Positions 11,603 to 22,192 of a stretch of 64,000 nucleotides of DNA are shown piece by piece (within the stretch, counting starts at the first letter, position 1; each line of letters begins with the position of its first letter). A program made the translations under genes and the position numbers. The notes beneath the pieces are model-generated. The model did not search any database and had not been told where the DNA came from. It worked only from the letters and a program-made list of their open reading frames with translations. The stretch is taken from assembly GCA_023525975.1 (NCBI GenBank), contig JAKNSE010000037.1, forward strand, positions 7,484,501-7,548,500, written 5' to 3'. This DNA is from Smallanthus sonchifolius. Taxonomy: Eukaryota; Streptophyta; Magnoliopsida; Asterales; Asteraceae.

Positions 11603-12191
11603 GATGGCCTAAAGCCTTGATATTTTGAATGATGTCTTCAATATTAGCCGTTTTCTTGGAAAAAAATTTCTCGTTCCTAGCTTTTCAAAGACACAAACAA
11701 GTCACCATAATAATACCATGAAACACATCTTTACTAACCTTTTCCAATCGCATAAAAGAATGAAGATCCAATAAATCTCTAACCGAAAAAGCGAAAATCG
11801 GGGGAACGTGGCACCACACCCCGATATGCTGCCACACTGTCGATGCAACACTACACAAAATCAAAAGATAGTCGATGGATTCCTCCTCAGCCTCACATAG
11901 AGCACACATTCGGCTATCGGTATGGATATTTCTTTAGCCAACGCAAAAAGGGTAGGAATACGATCGAATTCCGCCCTCCAAGCAAAAATATTGCATTTAA
12001 GAGGAACCCATTTGCACCATTTCATAATATAACCTTGGTTGTAATCTCTACTTCTAGATAGGCAATCCTTAACCGAGCCAACCGAGAACGTACCTGAGTT
12101 GTCACCCAACCACACCCATTTATCCTTTTTGTGATCAAGGCGAACCGGAACCAACTTGTTCCGAATAGAAGTCCATTCGTTGCCTACCACA
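11603..12191 (-). pseudogene. LINE ORF2 fragment, C-terminal part (zf-RVT domain)
   Basis: Minus-strand remnant of an L1-type non-LTR retrotransposon. It reads GNEWTSIRNKLVPVRLD, then KDKWVWLGDNSGTFSVGSVK, then NIFAWRAEFDRIPT and a shifted frame with MCALCEAEEES, the usual order of the zinc-binding domain after a plant LINE reverse transcriptase. Further 3' (11690-11603) it can be followed as KARNEKFFSKK-type sequence in yet another frame. It has at least one frameshift and one stop. The reading frame resumes beyond the Mutator element at 18718. Confidence 0.75.
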
Positions 12192-12200
12192 CCAATTTGG
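12192..12200. repeat. Target-site duplication of the Mutator element, left
   Basis: CCAATTTGG, nine bases, repeated exactly at 18709-18717. Nine-base duplications are diagnostic of Mutator-like elements. The element starts at 12201 with GAATTTTTTGCTAAAATGG. Confidence 0.9.
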
Positions 12201-12915
12201 GAATTTTTTGCTAAAATGGACTATGGGGTATTTGGTAATCACATTTAGGGCTTCTCTTGGGGCTGTTACACATTTGGGGTTGTCGCCCTTCCAAAGGGCG
12301 ACGGGTTTCAAAATTATCTCACCAATCATTTGAAATGTACTGAAATGCACTGTGCAGTCAGAGGTACCAGAACCTGTCGCCATTCCAAAGGGCGACAGCT
12401 TCCGGTCAGCGTCCACCTCAGCTTGGTATCCCTGTCATTATCCTAGTCACACCCGTCGCCATTCCAAAGGGCGAGAGGTTCAAACCCGTCGCCATTCCAA
12501 AGGGCGAGAGGTTTTACTTTTTATGACATGTCCCATCAACATGTGAAATCTCTCCCATCCAAGCAAACCCGTCGCCATTCCAAAGGGCGAGAGGTTTGAA
12601 AATGAACCGGTACCGTTCATATCTAACCGAGTGGTCAAATCAAATAATTATGTTTTCAAACCCGTCGCCATTCCAAAGGGCGACAGGTTTGAAAATGAAC
12701 CGGTACCGTTCATATCTAACCGAGTGGTCAAATCAAATAATTATGTTTTCAAACCCGTCACCAATGGGAAGGGCGACAGGTTTGATTTTCTACCAGCCAT
12801 CTGTTTAAATAATACTGCATTGTCAAATCAAATAATAATTATTTCAAACCCGTCGCCAGTGGGAAGGGCGACAGGTTTGAATGTCTTCCTAACCCATTTA
12901 ATTCAAACTGATTGA
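12201..12915 (+). repeat. Left terminal inverted repeat of the MULE with hairpin tandem units
   Basis: About 710 bp, matched in inverted orientation by about 18093-18708. It holds repeated blocks of the form GTCGCCATTCCAAAGGGCGAC (each nearly self-complementary) separated by variable spacers. One roughly 92-bp unit (hairpin block, GAACCGGTACCGTTCATATC, CGAGTGGTCAAATC spacer) occurs twice in tandem here, near 12570-12660 and 12661-12752, but only once in the right repeat. Such repeated blocks may be transposase binding sites; that is inference. Confidence 0.85.
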
Positions 12916-13084
12916 ACTTGTACCTACCGAGTTGTCTAAAAATGTGTATTATATATTCTCTGGTTTTACATAATCATAAACCCCCAACCATTTCATGATA
13001 TATATTCTTGTAAACCCATAACCATATATTTTAGAATTTTCTTTCAATCAAAGCAAACCAAATCCTCTATTCAACAATTATAAT

Positions 13085-15205
13085 ATGGATGTTGGTTTTA
13101 CATCAGGTCCATTGATCGGTGACTTACTATTTTTAAGTGGTAATCATAGGGCGGATCACTATTTTCAAGATCCTACAAACAACAACGCGGTTCTAAGAAT
13201 TAGACGCGGCGACGAGAAGTTCTGGACACATATCCAGCAGAATCGCATACCCGAGAATGTTATGCGTTACATAAACGAGGCAGGTTTTGCGGGTGTAATA
13301 CTTTGTGGTAGTCGCCGACTTGACCGTCACCTCATTTCGTCGCTTGTTGAAAGGTGGCGTCCTGAAACACACACTTTTCATTTCCCAGTTGGAGAAGTCA
13401 CGGTAACTCTACAAGACGTACAAGTTTTGTGGGGTTTACCAATAAATGGTAATGTTGTTAGTGGTGTAGATAAAACTTTACCACATGCAGACGTGATTTT
13501 AAAAATTCAGAATTTGATGGGTTTTACACCGGGTGAGGGTTTTTTCAAATATCAAAAAATTAATCTACCGCGTCTTCTTAATCAAATCAAAATTGACTTA
13601 CCTGTCAACGCAACTGATATACAATGTATGCAACGAGCAAGACTAATAATTTATTACGTGATTGGTGCAACGTTATTTCCTGACTCTGGGAGCAACTGGG
13701 TTAATATTTCTCTTATGAAGCACGTCGAAGACCTGACTGAATGTGCCGGGTTTAGTTGGGGAAGTGCCGTATTAGCTTGTTTGTATCGACATTTATGCAG
13801 AGCCACCGACATTAATATTCAAGAGTTAGGTGGTCATTTATTTTTGTTGCAGTTATGGTGTTGGGAGAGACTGTCAGCGTTCGCCCCACAAATTTACCAT
13901 GATATTGATTATACAAAACCATATGGAGCTAGGTATGTGAATTATGTTATGTAATTATACCTCTTTATTTTAATTTTAGTATAATCATTTATTTCTTAAA
14001 TTACATGTGTTGAACTGATTGAGTTTACTTTTTTTTAAAGATGGCGCCTACCTTTAGATTTTCAAGATAATTCCACCCATTGTTTGGCCGCATATCGGTC
14101 TATTTTACATTCTTTAACTGAGGACCAGGTAATTGATATTATAAAAAGTATATTTAATGATACTAATTCTAACCAAATAATCTATTATTTAAAGTAATAA
14201 TATATTTTATTTTAACTAAATTTCTTTTTTTATTAGTTTATCTGGACGCCATACGATTCCATTACTCATTTACTACCCCAAATGTGTAAAGACGGTGAAG
14301 AAATTTGGAGGAGCGAGACATATTTGATATTTTGGGAAATTGTCGAACCACATTTACCAAGCAGGGTTATGAGACAGTTCAAAATGTTTCAACCAATTCC
14401 CACAAATACACTCTTCTCTGTAGAAGAGCATAAAAATTTACATGAAATAAATCGTGCGGGTGGACGACGCGTAAATTGGTTAAACAAGCATCAAAAATAT
14501 GTTAATGCTTGGATCAATCGTCATGACCAAATTGTGTTTGGAAATTTGTGTAGTTCATATATTGCATGTGAAGAGTACATGACGTGGTTTAGGTCTCGTA
14601 CCCTACTATACACAAATAATCCTACTTATCAGCAGGTGGCACAACATGGATTTCCAAATGATGGTGGGAGATTGCAAATGATGGTATTATTACTTTGTTT
14701 TTTTATTATTCTATTTTGTTTATGTTAATTTAACATACTATTACATATGCAGTATGACAGGATGAGCCAAATTAGGCAGCAATCTGGTGAAACTCCAATA
14801 AGGGGTATAGCTGACCAATTTTTGAATTTTGCAAATTCACAACATCATATGAACTATCAGCCGACGTATGCGACACAAGGTGGTAACACTACCGCGGGGA
14901 ATTATCAAGTTCCTCCGGTAACTCAGGAGTTACGGAGACAAAATAGAAGACAACATCGACATGGTGGCAACACCAACATGGATCATACTTCACCGGTGCA
15001 ACAAGAGCATTTTTCACCAAATGCGTTGTCAGAACATTTGTCTACCTCAAGTTACCATCCTATTCCTAATTTGGGTGATGATATGTATTCCCCACATTTG
15101 AGCGAACCACCTTTTAGCCAAAATTATGAGCGTGACGACGGGTCATCATCGTTTGGTCTATTTAATCAGTCACACAATTATGAAGTATCGACGTTCCATG
15201 GCTGA
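13085..15205 (+). CDS. Plant mobile domain protein (PMD, MAIN/MAIL-like), transposon-borne
   Basis: Four exons by splice consensus: 13085-13932, 14041-14128, 14237-14683 and 14753-15205, all boundaries GT-AG, giving an uninterrupted 611-residue product. The first exon has the plant mobile domain signature: LISSLVERWRPETHTFHFP, then GEVTVTLQDVQVLWGLPING, then the FAGVILCGSR and YVIGATLFPDSGSNWVN segments. The second and third exons continue the domain (WRLPLDFQ, FIWTPYDSITHLLP, VPHLPSRVMRQF-like text). The fourth exon is polar and low in order, rich in Gln, Asn and His, ending STFHG. Host relatives MAIN and MAIL1 in Arabidopsis act in silencing and meristem maintenance; transposon-borne versions have no established role. 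The start is the ATG after a TATA-poor AT-rich leader, in the position expected relative to the domain. Convergent with the transposase gene. Confidence 0.85.
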
Positions 15206-15282
15206 GAAATTGTATTATTTTCGATGTCCAACATATGTTAATCCTGAGTCTTAGACTAGACTTGGTATGTTTTATGGCAGTG

Positions 15283-15318
15283 TAGTCTTTATGTTTATGT
15301 TTATGTTTATGTTTATGT
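15283..15318 (+). repeat. (TTTATG)n microsatellite
   Basis: Several consecutive copies of TTTATG lie between the convergent PMD and transposase genes of the MULE. They have no coding role that I can see. Confidence 0.8.
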
Positions 15319-15421
15319 TAGTATGTTTAATTTATCTTTATATTGGTTGGAAAAAAACACTAATAATACACGATAATGAAACAACAAAAAACACAAATAA
15401 TACAACAAAACAAACTACTAA

Positions 15422-17903
15422 TCAATCTTGCGCGTTCGTACAATTATTCCTTCTATGACCCGATTGTTTACATATTCCACATCTAGTAATACGAGGTTGA
15501 TCGGGATGACGAATATCCATCTTGTTGTATATTCTTCTGGCTCGCCTTCTACCCCTTGAGGTGGTAATTTTTGATGAAATATGCTTTAATATTCCAACCC
15601 GGGTCTGTCCAATAATCAATGTGAGGTAGCGGAAAAAATTCACCATCGTATTGCGCTTTATATGCAGCAACTGTGTGCAATTTATTGATAATGTTGTTAA
15701 TTGAATCACCTTTTTGATGGCAAACTGCAATAGCATGTGAGCAAGGAAATCTATCAATTTGCCATTTCCCGCAGGTGCATGTTCCTTTTAGGTACTCTAC
15801 AGTATACTCATTTCCACCTGTTTCGTTTGTTTGTAGTTTCGTCCGTACCCTGTACCTCCCACTTATATAACCGAACTCAGTTATGTCGTGTTCTTGCGAG
15901 CGATTTTCACGGCTAAGAAGCCGCCGCCACATGCGAGGGGGCAATCGTGTATCGCAACCCCGTAAAATCTCATTATTTTTTCTAAAGTGCTCCACTGCTT
16001 TATTGAATGTACAATCAATAATGGCCTTAATAGGCATAAGCCTAATCCCCCGCAACGCATTGTTAAAACCCTCCGAGATATTTGTCGTTAGGTTTCCCCA
16101 ACGATGATTGTTTTTATCATGGAGAAGAGTCCACTTAGTCTCTTTTATCGCTTGTAAATATTTCCACGCATTTGCATCAAGACTTGTCATTAGAATAACA
16201 GAGTGATCATACTTCCTTTGTTGTGTTGTGGAACCTATAGCCCAACACAACTGCTTCAATCTAGACATCTTAAATTTCTGCATTAAGTTGCTTCTGACGT
16301 GTCTTAGACAAAATCGATGAAAACCATTAGCTTTCCATTCTGGAAGAGTTTTCATCGCATTAATAATTCCTTTGTGTCTATCAGAGATAACACACAGCTT
16401 TTGACCTCGTTGCATGGCGATGTGGAACCAGAATTGTTGCAAAAACCAACACCAGCTGTCCACCGTTTCCTCATCAACAATCGCGTAAGCTACCGGCAAT
16501 ACGTAGTTGTTTGCATTTTTTGTAACTGCAACTAACAACTTCCCGCGATAGTCTCCCCTCAAGTGGGTGCCGTCAACAGATATTACAGGCTGACAAAACT
16601 GAAATGCTTTTATTGCCGACCCAAATTCCCAAAACACATATTTAAAGGTATGACATTGGGAAGAACCGGAGGGACTGTGTAACCATTCAACAACAGTATT
16701 AGGGTTTGATGCTTGTAATGCTGAAATGTACTTAGGTAACTCTTGAAAGTTGCTCACCCAACTACCGTAAATCCTCTCTATAGTAGCCTTCCTAGCTCGC
16801 CACGCCTTACTATAACAAACGTCAACTCTAAGCTCGTTTTTTATATGTGTCTTGATTTGTTTCACGGGGTATGAAATGTCTTGACGAATTAAATGGATGA
16901 TGTGTCTTGAAATATCTTTGGTTGTCAAACTTCTGTTGTTGTTTTCCACAACTGTCCCGTAGCAGTTATGCCTATCCACCCATTTAACAATTCTAAACAT
17001 CTGATCATTGCTCTTTTTGGACGCGTAGACAAACCATTTACATGGGTGGGCGTCTAGATGATTAGTTTTGCACTTAGGGCTTCTTGTGTAGCATTTTGCC
17101 CTCCATTTATTATATTTGGATTCGGCAACATATAATTCACGATTACAATCTATATTCCATCGCCTAACTGCACCCATCAACTCTTCTTTATCTCTGAAGT
17201 ACATACCAAGACGAATTTGTCTAGATTGATCGTTCCATAAATCCATGTCTTCCTCGTCATCAAAATCGGCAGCTTCATACTCTCTCAATTCTTCGGGATC
17301 TTGAGAGTAGTTGGTGACTATATGTGAGGATTCAAGGTTAGCAGTATAATTATACTGCTCAGGAATTTCAACTTGGACTGCATCATCATCGGAGGATTCT
17401 TCATTTGATGGAAGGTCCTCAGATTCTTCAGTGCTTGGTGGAGGGGTATCCGGCTCGGAGTCGTCATCAATATTGGTATTAGTAGAGGGACCGGCTTCAA
17501 ATTGAAGTGAATTAGAATTCTCTTGATTGGAATAATTCGTTTATTGAGCAGTCTGGTATTTAGAAAAACCACGTAGAATATCCATACAACTTGAATTTTG
17601 TACAAACGTTATTGGCTCAATACCAACATATACGTTAGGACGAAAACATGGATTTGTTGTTGCTAAATAATACAACACGTCAAGGCTAGGATCATTGAAA
17701 ATATCAGATGATTGAGAAAATCCTTGATAAGTGTAATATAGTTTCATACTCAACGTATAAAACTCCTCTTGAATTTGAAGATGAATATAAATCATATCAA
17801 CGAATTCTTCGTATGATATTTTCTGTTGAACAATAATCGTACAACTTTTAGTGGAACTATCACATGAAATAATATCATTTTCGTAGAAAACATTACCCCC
17901 CAA
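15422..17903 (-). pseudogene. MULE transposase (MURA-type), nearly intact
   Basis: The main open part (17288-15549) is 579 residues. It has an N-terminal MuDR-type zinc-binding region, the MULE DDE core with candidate catalytic Asp239 (ISVDGTHL), Asp303 (VISDRH) and Glu406 (NISEGFNNAL), and a SWIM zinc finger CTCGKWQIDRFPCSH at 504-518. The frame continues upstream to a Met at 17903 (MGGNVFYENDIISCD), broken only by one TAA at 17541-17543. Downstream, a frameshift near 15560-15590 is needed to reach SRGRRRARRI and a CCHC knuckle CGICKQSGHRRNNC before the stop at 15422. One stop and one frameshift mean this copy is probably inactive, unless a spliced form avoids them. Confidence 0.85.
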
Positions 17904-18092
17904 TACAATTGAATGAATATGGGAGCAAACATTTTTGGAATTGAAATTTGCTCGTGTAATATAATATCGTGAAAAGTTGGGTAACTACCACAGAATATAT
18001 AATACACATTTTTTACAACTAATCCTCTCGCCTATGCTAGGGGCGACGGGTTTGAAATTATTAATGGGTTCTCGTTTGAATTAAATGGGGTT

Positions 18093-18708
18093 GTTTGAAT
18101 TAAATGGGGTTAGGTAGACATTCAAACCTGTCGCCCTTCCCACTGGCGACGGGTTTGAAATAATTATTATTTGATTTGACAATTCAGTATTATTTAATCA
18201 GATGGCTGGTAGAAAATCAAACATGTCGCCCTTTGGAATGGCGACGGGTTTGAAAACATAATTATTTGATTTGACCACTCGGTTAGATATGAACGGTACC
18301 GGTTCATTTTCAAACCTCTCGCCCTTTGGAATGGCGACGGGTTTGCTTGGATGAGAGAGATTTCACAGGTTGATGGGACATGTCATAAAAAGTAAAACCT
18401 CTCGCCCTTTGGAATGGCGACGGGTTTGAACCTCTCGCCCTTTGGAATGGCGACGGGTGTGACTAGGATAATGACATGGATACCAAGCTGAGGTGGACGC
18501 TGACTGGAAGCTGTCGCCCTTTGGAATGGCGACAGGTTCTGGTACCTCTGACTACACAGTGCATTTCAGTACATTTCAAATGATTGGTGAGATAATTTTG
18601 AAACCCGTCGCCCTTTAGAAGGGCGACAACCCCAAATGTGTAACAGCCCCAAGAGAAGCCCTAAATGTGATTACCAAATACCCCATAGTCCATTTTAGCA
18701 AAAAATTC
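18093..18708 (-). repeat. Right terminal inverted repeat of the MULE
   Basis: Inverted copy of the left repeat, highly similar over its length, with one fewer of the 92-bp hairpin-spacer units. The last bases are GCAAAAAATTC before the duplication CCAATTTGG at 18709-18717. Additional GGGCGACGGGTTTGAAA blocks extend inward to about 18030, beyond the part that aligns with the left arm. Confidence 0.85.
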
Positions 18709-18717
18709 CCAATTTGG
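18709..18717. repeat. Target-site duplication of the MULE, right
   Basis: CCAATTTGG, identical to 12192-12200. Confidence 0.9.
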
Positions 18718-18825
18718 GGGGCCCTTTTCCAATTCCATTTGCCTTCAAAATTTTGATCCCTTGTGTTGAATTTATCACCAACTTTACATTTTTTCTTTGC
18801 TAGGAACCATCTTTTTTAAAAGGTC
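18718..18825 (-). pseudogene. LINE ORF2 fragment, continuation of 11603-12191
   Basis: On the minus strand this reads a LAKKKCKVGDKFNTRDQ-like stretch and then GKWNWKRAP. It joins in frame, across the duplicated site (QIG), to VVGNEWTSIRNK on the other side of the MULE. W-W-R-P followed by a short linker and EW is the usual order before the zinc-binding domain of plant L1 ORF2. The MULE therefore landed inside this LINE. The LINE sequence ends near 18825, next to a SINE-like unit. Confidence 0.65.
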
Positions 18826-18834
18826 ATTGTAATG

Positions 18835-19158
18835 TGATATAGTGGTAGGAAGCCTGGATTCTCTAAAAAAGACTCAAGTTCTATCCCCACTAGCATCACT
18901 TTGGGAAGGGGCATGGTGGCTCAATAAAGGAAGACCGGGATCTTTGTGATCTCCAGTTCGATCCTGAGGGCGTCCGGGTTTTACCACCAGTGGGCTTTCA
19001 GGCAGGTGGGTTTTCCCCGAAACTGGAGATAACTTGGGGCGCTTAAGAGCTTCATACGGCTGGGTTTTGGCCAGCTGGCGGTGGCCTTTTGCCAATGGGT
19101 CACCCCGTACGGAGTACTTAGACAATTCTATGTTTGTTGGCCGTTCAAAAAAAAAGAA
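18835..19158 (+). mobile_element. SINE-like element (tRNA-type head, A-rich tail)
   Basis: It starts with TATAGTGGTAGGAAGCCTGG, which resembles Pol III box A, followed about 30 bp later by CAAGTTCTATCCCC (box B-like). A second box B-like CAGTTCGATCCTGAGG lies at about 18954. The body is GC-rich unlike its surroundings and ends with GTTGGCCGTTC before an A-rich tail (19147-19160). I found no target-site duplication, so the ends are approximate. Confidence 0.5.
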
Positions 19159-19159
19159 A

Positions 19160-19666
19160 AAACAGTTTGAACTAGGGTCTTAAACATGTCAGTGTTCGTG
19201 GGTTGCATATCAAACCCGAACCGAACCTGAAAATTTAATACGAACCCGAATATGACCCAGACCCGAAAGTTGTGTCAAACATATGAACCGGAACACAACA
19301 TATATATTAACATGTTAACCCAAACACAACCCGTTTAACCAGGGTTTTTTTTACATATTAATCCTTAATAATTACAAATTTACAACAAAAGTTACAAAAA
19401 TATATAAAACATTTACATTTTAATTATAAAATCAACAAAAAACAAATCATTCTAGCAACAAACTAGAATACTTATTAGTTTAAATCCATTAAACTACCAA
19501 GTATCATGGTTTCTTGCTATAATGCTTTATTATTTTTTTTTGTTGGTTTATATTGTTTTTCTCCTAGTAAAAATAAACTACCAAGTACACATTTAACCAT
19601 TTTAACTTTTGGAAACAAAATTTCTATTTTCTATTTAACAAATAATTCTATTTATTTTATAGCTTA
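19160..19666. other. AT-rich stretch with a fragment of a GAACCCGAA-rich repeat
   Basis: No gene. The part 19200-19340 has repeated CCCGAACCGAACC and GACCCGAAAG motifs like the subterminal parts of plant hAT MITEs, but no terminal repeat pair is visible. The rest is AT-rich. Confidence 0.3.
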
Positions 19667-20153
19667 TCTATACTATATAATAAATAAAAATCTCTTACGC
19701 CACGTATCGTCTCCATATCTCTTCTCATCATTTTTTTCCCTTTTCTCTCTCTTATTAAATACACATTTTTTTTAATTATGATTTATTTTTAAAGAAAATA
19801 TTAGTTATACTAATAAAACACATTTATTTTAAATTATCACTTATTTTAAGAAACTTTGAAATTTATATATATAACTTTTTTTAACCAAATAGTTAATGTA
19901 AGTCAAATTATATTAAATAGAAATTAATGTATTTTCGAAACACGATTATATATTATTTTTACATATTGTTGAACTTTAAAAAAAAATCATTAGTATATAT
20001 AATACATTTTTTCGTTTATAAAATGTACATAAAGATTTAAAATTTTTATTCAACATGTGTAATACATGGGTTTTAAAGATATAAAATTTTCTATTATTAA
20101 ATATAAAAAATTATATTTTATCAACTCGTGTAATACACGAAATTCTAACCTAG
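19667..20153 (+). mobile_element. Non-autonomous Helitron
   Basis: It begins TCTATACTATATAATAAA and ends with a hairpin CGTGTAATACACG (20127-20139) followed ten bases later by CTAG at 20150-20153. A 5' TC, a short 3' hairpin and a CTRR end are the Helitron signature. A second hairpin-like CATGTGTAATACATG lies at 20053-20067. The preceding base is A, as expected, but the following base is A rather than the usual T. No Rep-helicase gene. A relative lies at 3527-3955. Confidence 0.65.
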
Positions 20154-20344
20154 ATATATATAATATATACCGTTCTATAACATCAAGTACGTCACAACAA
20201 TGTATCCTATCTTTATTATTTGTCGATAAAAGTTTTATCATGAACCATGCCATATTCTGTATTTTTGTCTATTCAATACATGTAACTATTTTAGTTTATA
20301 ATAAAATTTAGATAAAAATAAACACATTTAAATTTATTTAAAAT

Positions 20345-20352
20345 AATGTAAT
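20345..20352. repeat. Target-site duplication of the hAT element, left
   Basis: AATGTAAT, eight bases, repeated exactly at 32997-33004. Eight-base duplications are the hAT hallmark. Confidence 0.9.
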
Positions 20353-21163
20353 TAGAGGTGCACAAACTGGTTTTTTTCCGGAACCGGATCCGGATCGGAT
20401 CCGGACCGGTTCCGTCAACGATGGTCAACAACCGGATCCAATGGAACCGATTCCGGATCGGATCCGGTTAAGAGAGTGGAGACTTGGAACCTATTGGGAC
20501 CGGACCGGATTTATGGAACCGGACCGGACAAAAAAAACCAGTTCCACCGGATATTTTTTTTTTTTTTTTAAAATTTAACAAAGATACACTATAAAATACA
20601 TGTTTTATTTATTTTATAGCTTTTTTTAAGTGATTTAACAATAGTTCGTAAAAAAAAATACAAAAAACATAATTGAATCACAAAATATATATTATTTATT
20701 ATGTTTTCAATCTTCTTCGTCGTAGTCTTCGTAACATCGGTTTTCATTCTTCTTCGCTTGAGATACGTTGGGCTTCATCATAAGCTTGTTCTTCGTCCGA
20801 AAGTGGATTCGCCGCCCCTTGTTCTAATTCGAATTCATGTATTTCTTGTTCAATGTCAAGCTCGCCTTCTAGTTTTGCAACATGTTGTACACGTTCGGCG
20901 GCATCCAAATGGTCCTTCAAGAAAATACACATCTCCATAGATTCCGGTGTAAGCCTCGTTCTTCGAATAGATAAAACTCTGCCACTAAGAGAAAAGGCAG
21001 ATTCCGAAGCTACCGTAGAAGCTTGGACGGTTAGTAGGTCACGTGCCATTGCGGCTAGAACGGGATATTGGGATTCCCTTCCTTGCCACCAACTCAAGAT
21101 ATCAAAGTTTTCAAACTCTTCGGATCTTAGAGTTGAAATAAAGTCGGTTGCTTGATATCTCCC

Positions 21164-21241
21164 AAGCTCGCTACTTGGTGTGGTTCCACAAGCTCGCTAC
21201 TTGGTGTGGTTCCACAAGCTCGCTACTTGGTGTGGTTCCAC
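21164..21241 (+). repeat. 26-bp tandem triplication inside the hAT transposase
   Basis: The unit AAGCTCGCTACTTGGTGTGG plus TTCCAC is repeated three times head to tail. At 26 bp it is not a multiple of three, so each extra copy shifts the transposase frame and separates the DUF4413-like part from the dimerisation domain. Confidence 0.9.
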
Positions 21242-22187
21242 GAGCATGTTTAGTATTTTCGTTTCTTAAAGTGTTAAATAAATTTTGCATCGGGTTCCTT
21301 GAACTACTAGAACTTGAACCCGAACCCATTGATTCACGTATGTTTGATGGATCACCACTTCCACCATATTTACGTAAATAATAATCAAACATATTATTAA
21401 AAGCCAAATTGAAATCCCTTATTGCCTTTGATTCAAAATTCGGGTCTTCCTCGAACATATTTAAATCATCCGATATTGATCCAATTAATGTTTCAACACC
21501 GGTTACATTAATCGTTGGGTTTAAGGAGGCCGAACACGTAACAACGGCCGGCATTTCCGAAAAATATTTTTTAAATTTAGCTTTCATAGGTGTTACCATT
21601 TTTTCAAAAATAGTGCCGTGATATTCAAACTCTTTTAATTTATTACATATTAACTATAATTGTTGAAGTATTAGCGAAGATGTGGGATAATAAACTCCCG
21701 ATAAACATGTAGTTGCATTTTTAAAAACCTCAAGCAAATTAGTTAGTTTCTCGATCATATTCCAACTTATATTATCAATTTTTTTGTGAACAACGTTTCT
21801 TTTGTACAAGTTCATCATGGAAATGTTTTAAAGTAACTCTTTGCCTTAAGACCGATTCAAACATTTTCCATGTCGAGTTCCATCTAGTAGGTACGTCCCA
21901 ATTCGGACCTAAAAAGATGGAATCCGTTTGTTGGCACAAGTTTCTATAGTTTATATATCTTTTTTTGCTTGTGCTAAAAACTTCACGTAACATCACTTTA
22001 AAATTTTCTTTTACGTCTCTTATTTCTTGGACGTTTAGACCGTCTTGCACAACCAAGTTAATGATGTGTGCAACACATCGACTATGAAAAAAAACACCGT
22101 TACAAGGCGGTTCATATTTTATTTTTAATTTTTCCACCGCGTTTGTGTTATTTGAAGCATTATCAAAAGATATTGAAAATATTTTTG

Positions 22188-22192
22188 GTTGA
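22188..22192. repeat. Target-site duplication of the Tekay-like element, left
   Basis: GTTGA, repeated at 31890-31894 just outside the other LTR. A five-base duplication fits LTR retrotransposon integration. Confidence 0.85.

Larger units (their letters stand above)
12201..18708. mobile_element. Complete Mutator-like element (MULE) with a plant mobile domain gene
   Basis: A 6,508-bp element bounded by the exact 9-bp duplication CCAATTTGG and by long terminal inverted repeats starting GAATTTTTTGCTAAAATGG. It contains two genes pointing toward each other: a four-exon plant mobile domain (PMD) gene on the plus strand (13085-15205) and a MURA-type transposase on the minus strand (17903-15422). 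About 220 bp separate their 3' ends. The association of PMD genes with transposons, including MULEs, is established. The transposase has one stop and one frameshift, so this copy probably cannot move itself, while the PMD frame looks open throughout. It sits inside a LINE reading frame, so it is younger than that LINE. Confidence 0.9.

Noticed and set aside
12352..12915. Repetitive open frames in the MULE left arm
   Set aside because: They translate the tandem hairpin units of the TIR in two frames; no protein family.
18835..19158. A tRNA gene
   Set aside because: Box A- and box B-like motifs are present but no cloverleaf, and the sequence continues to an A-rich tail as in a SINE.
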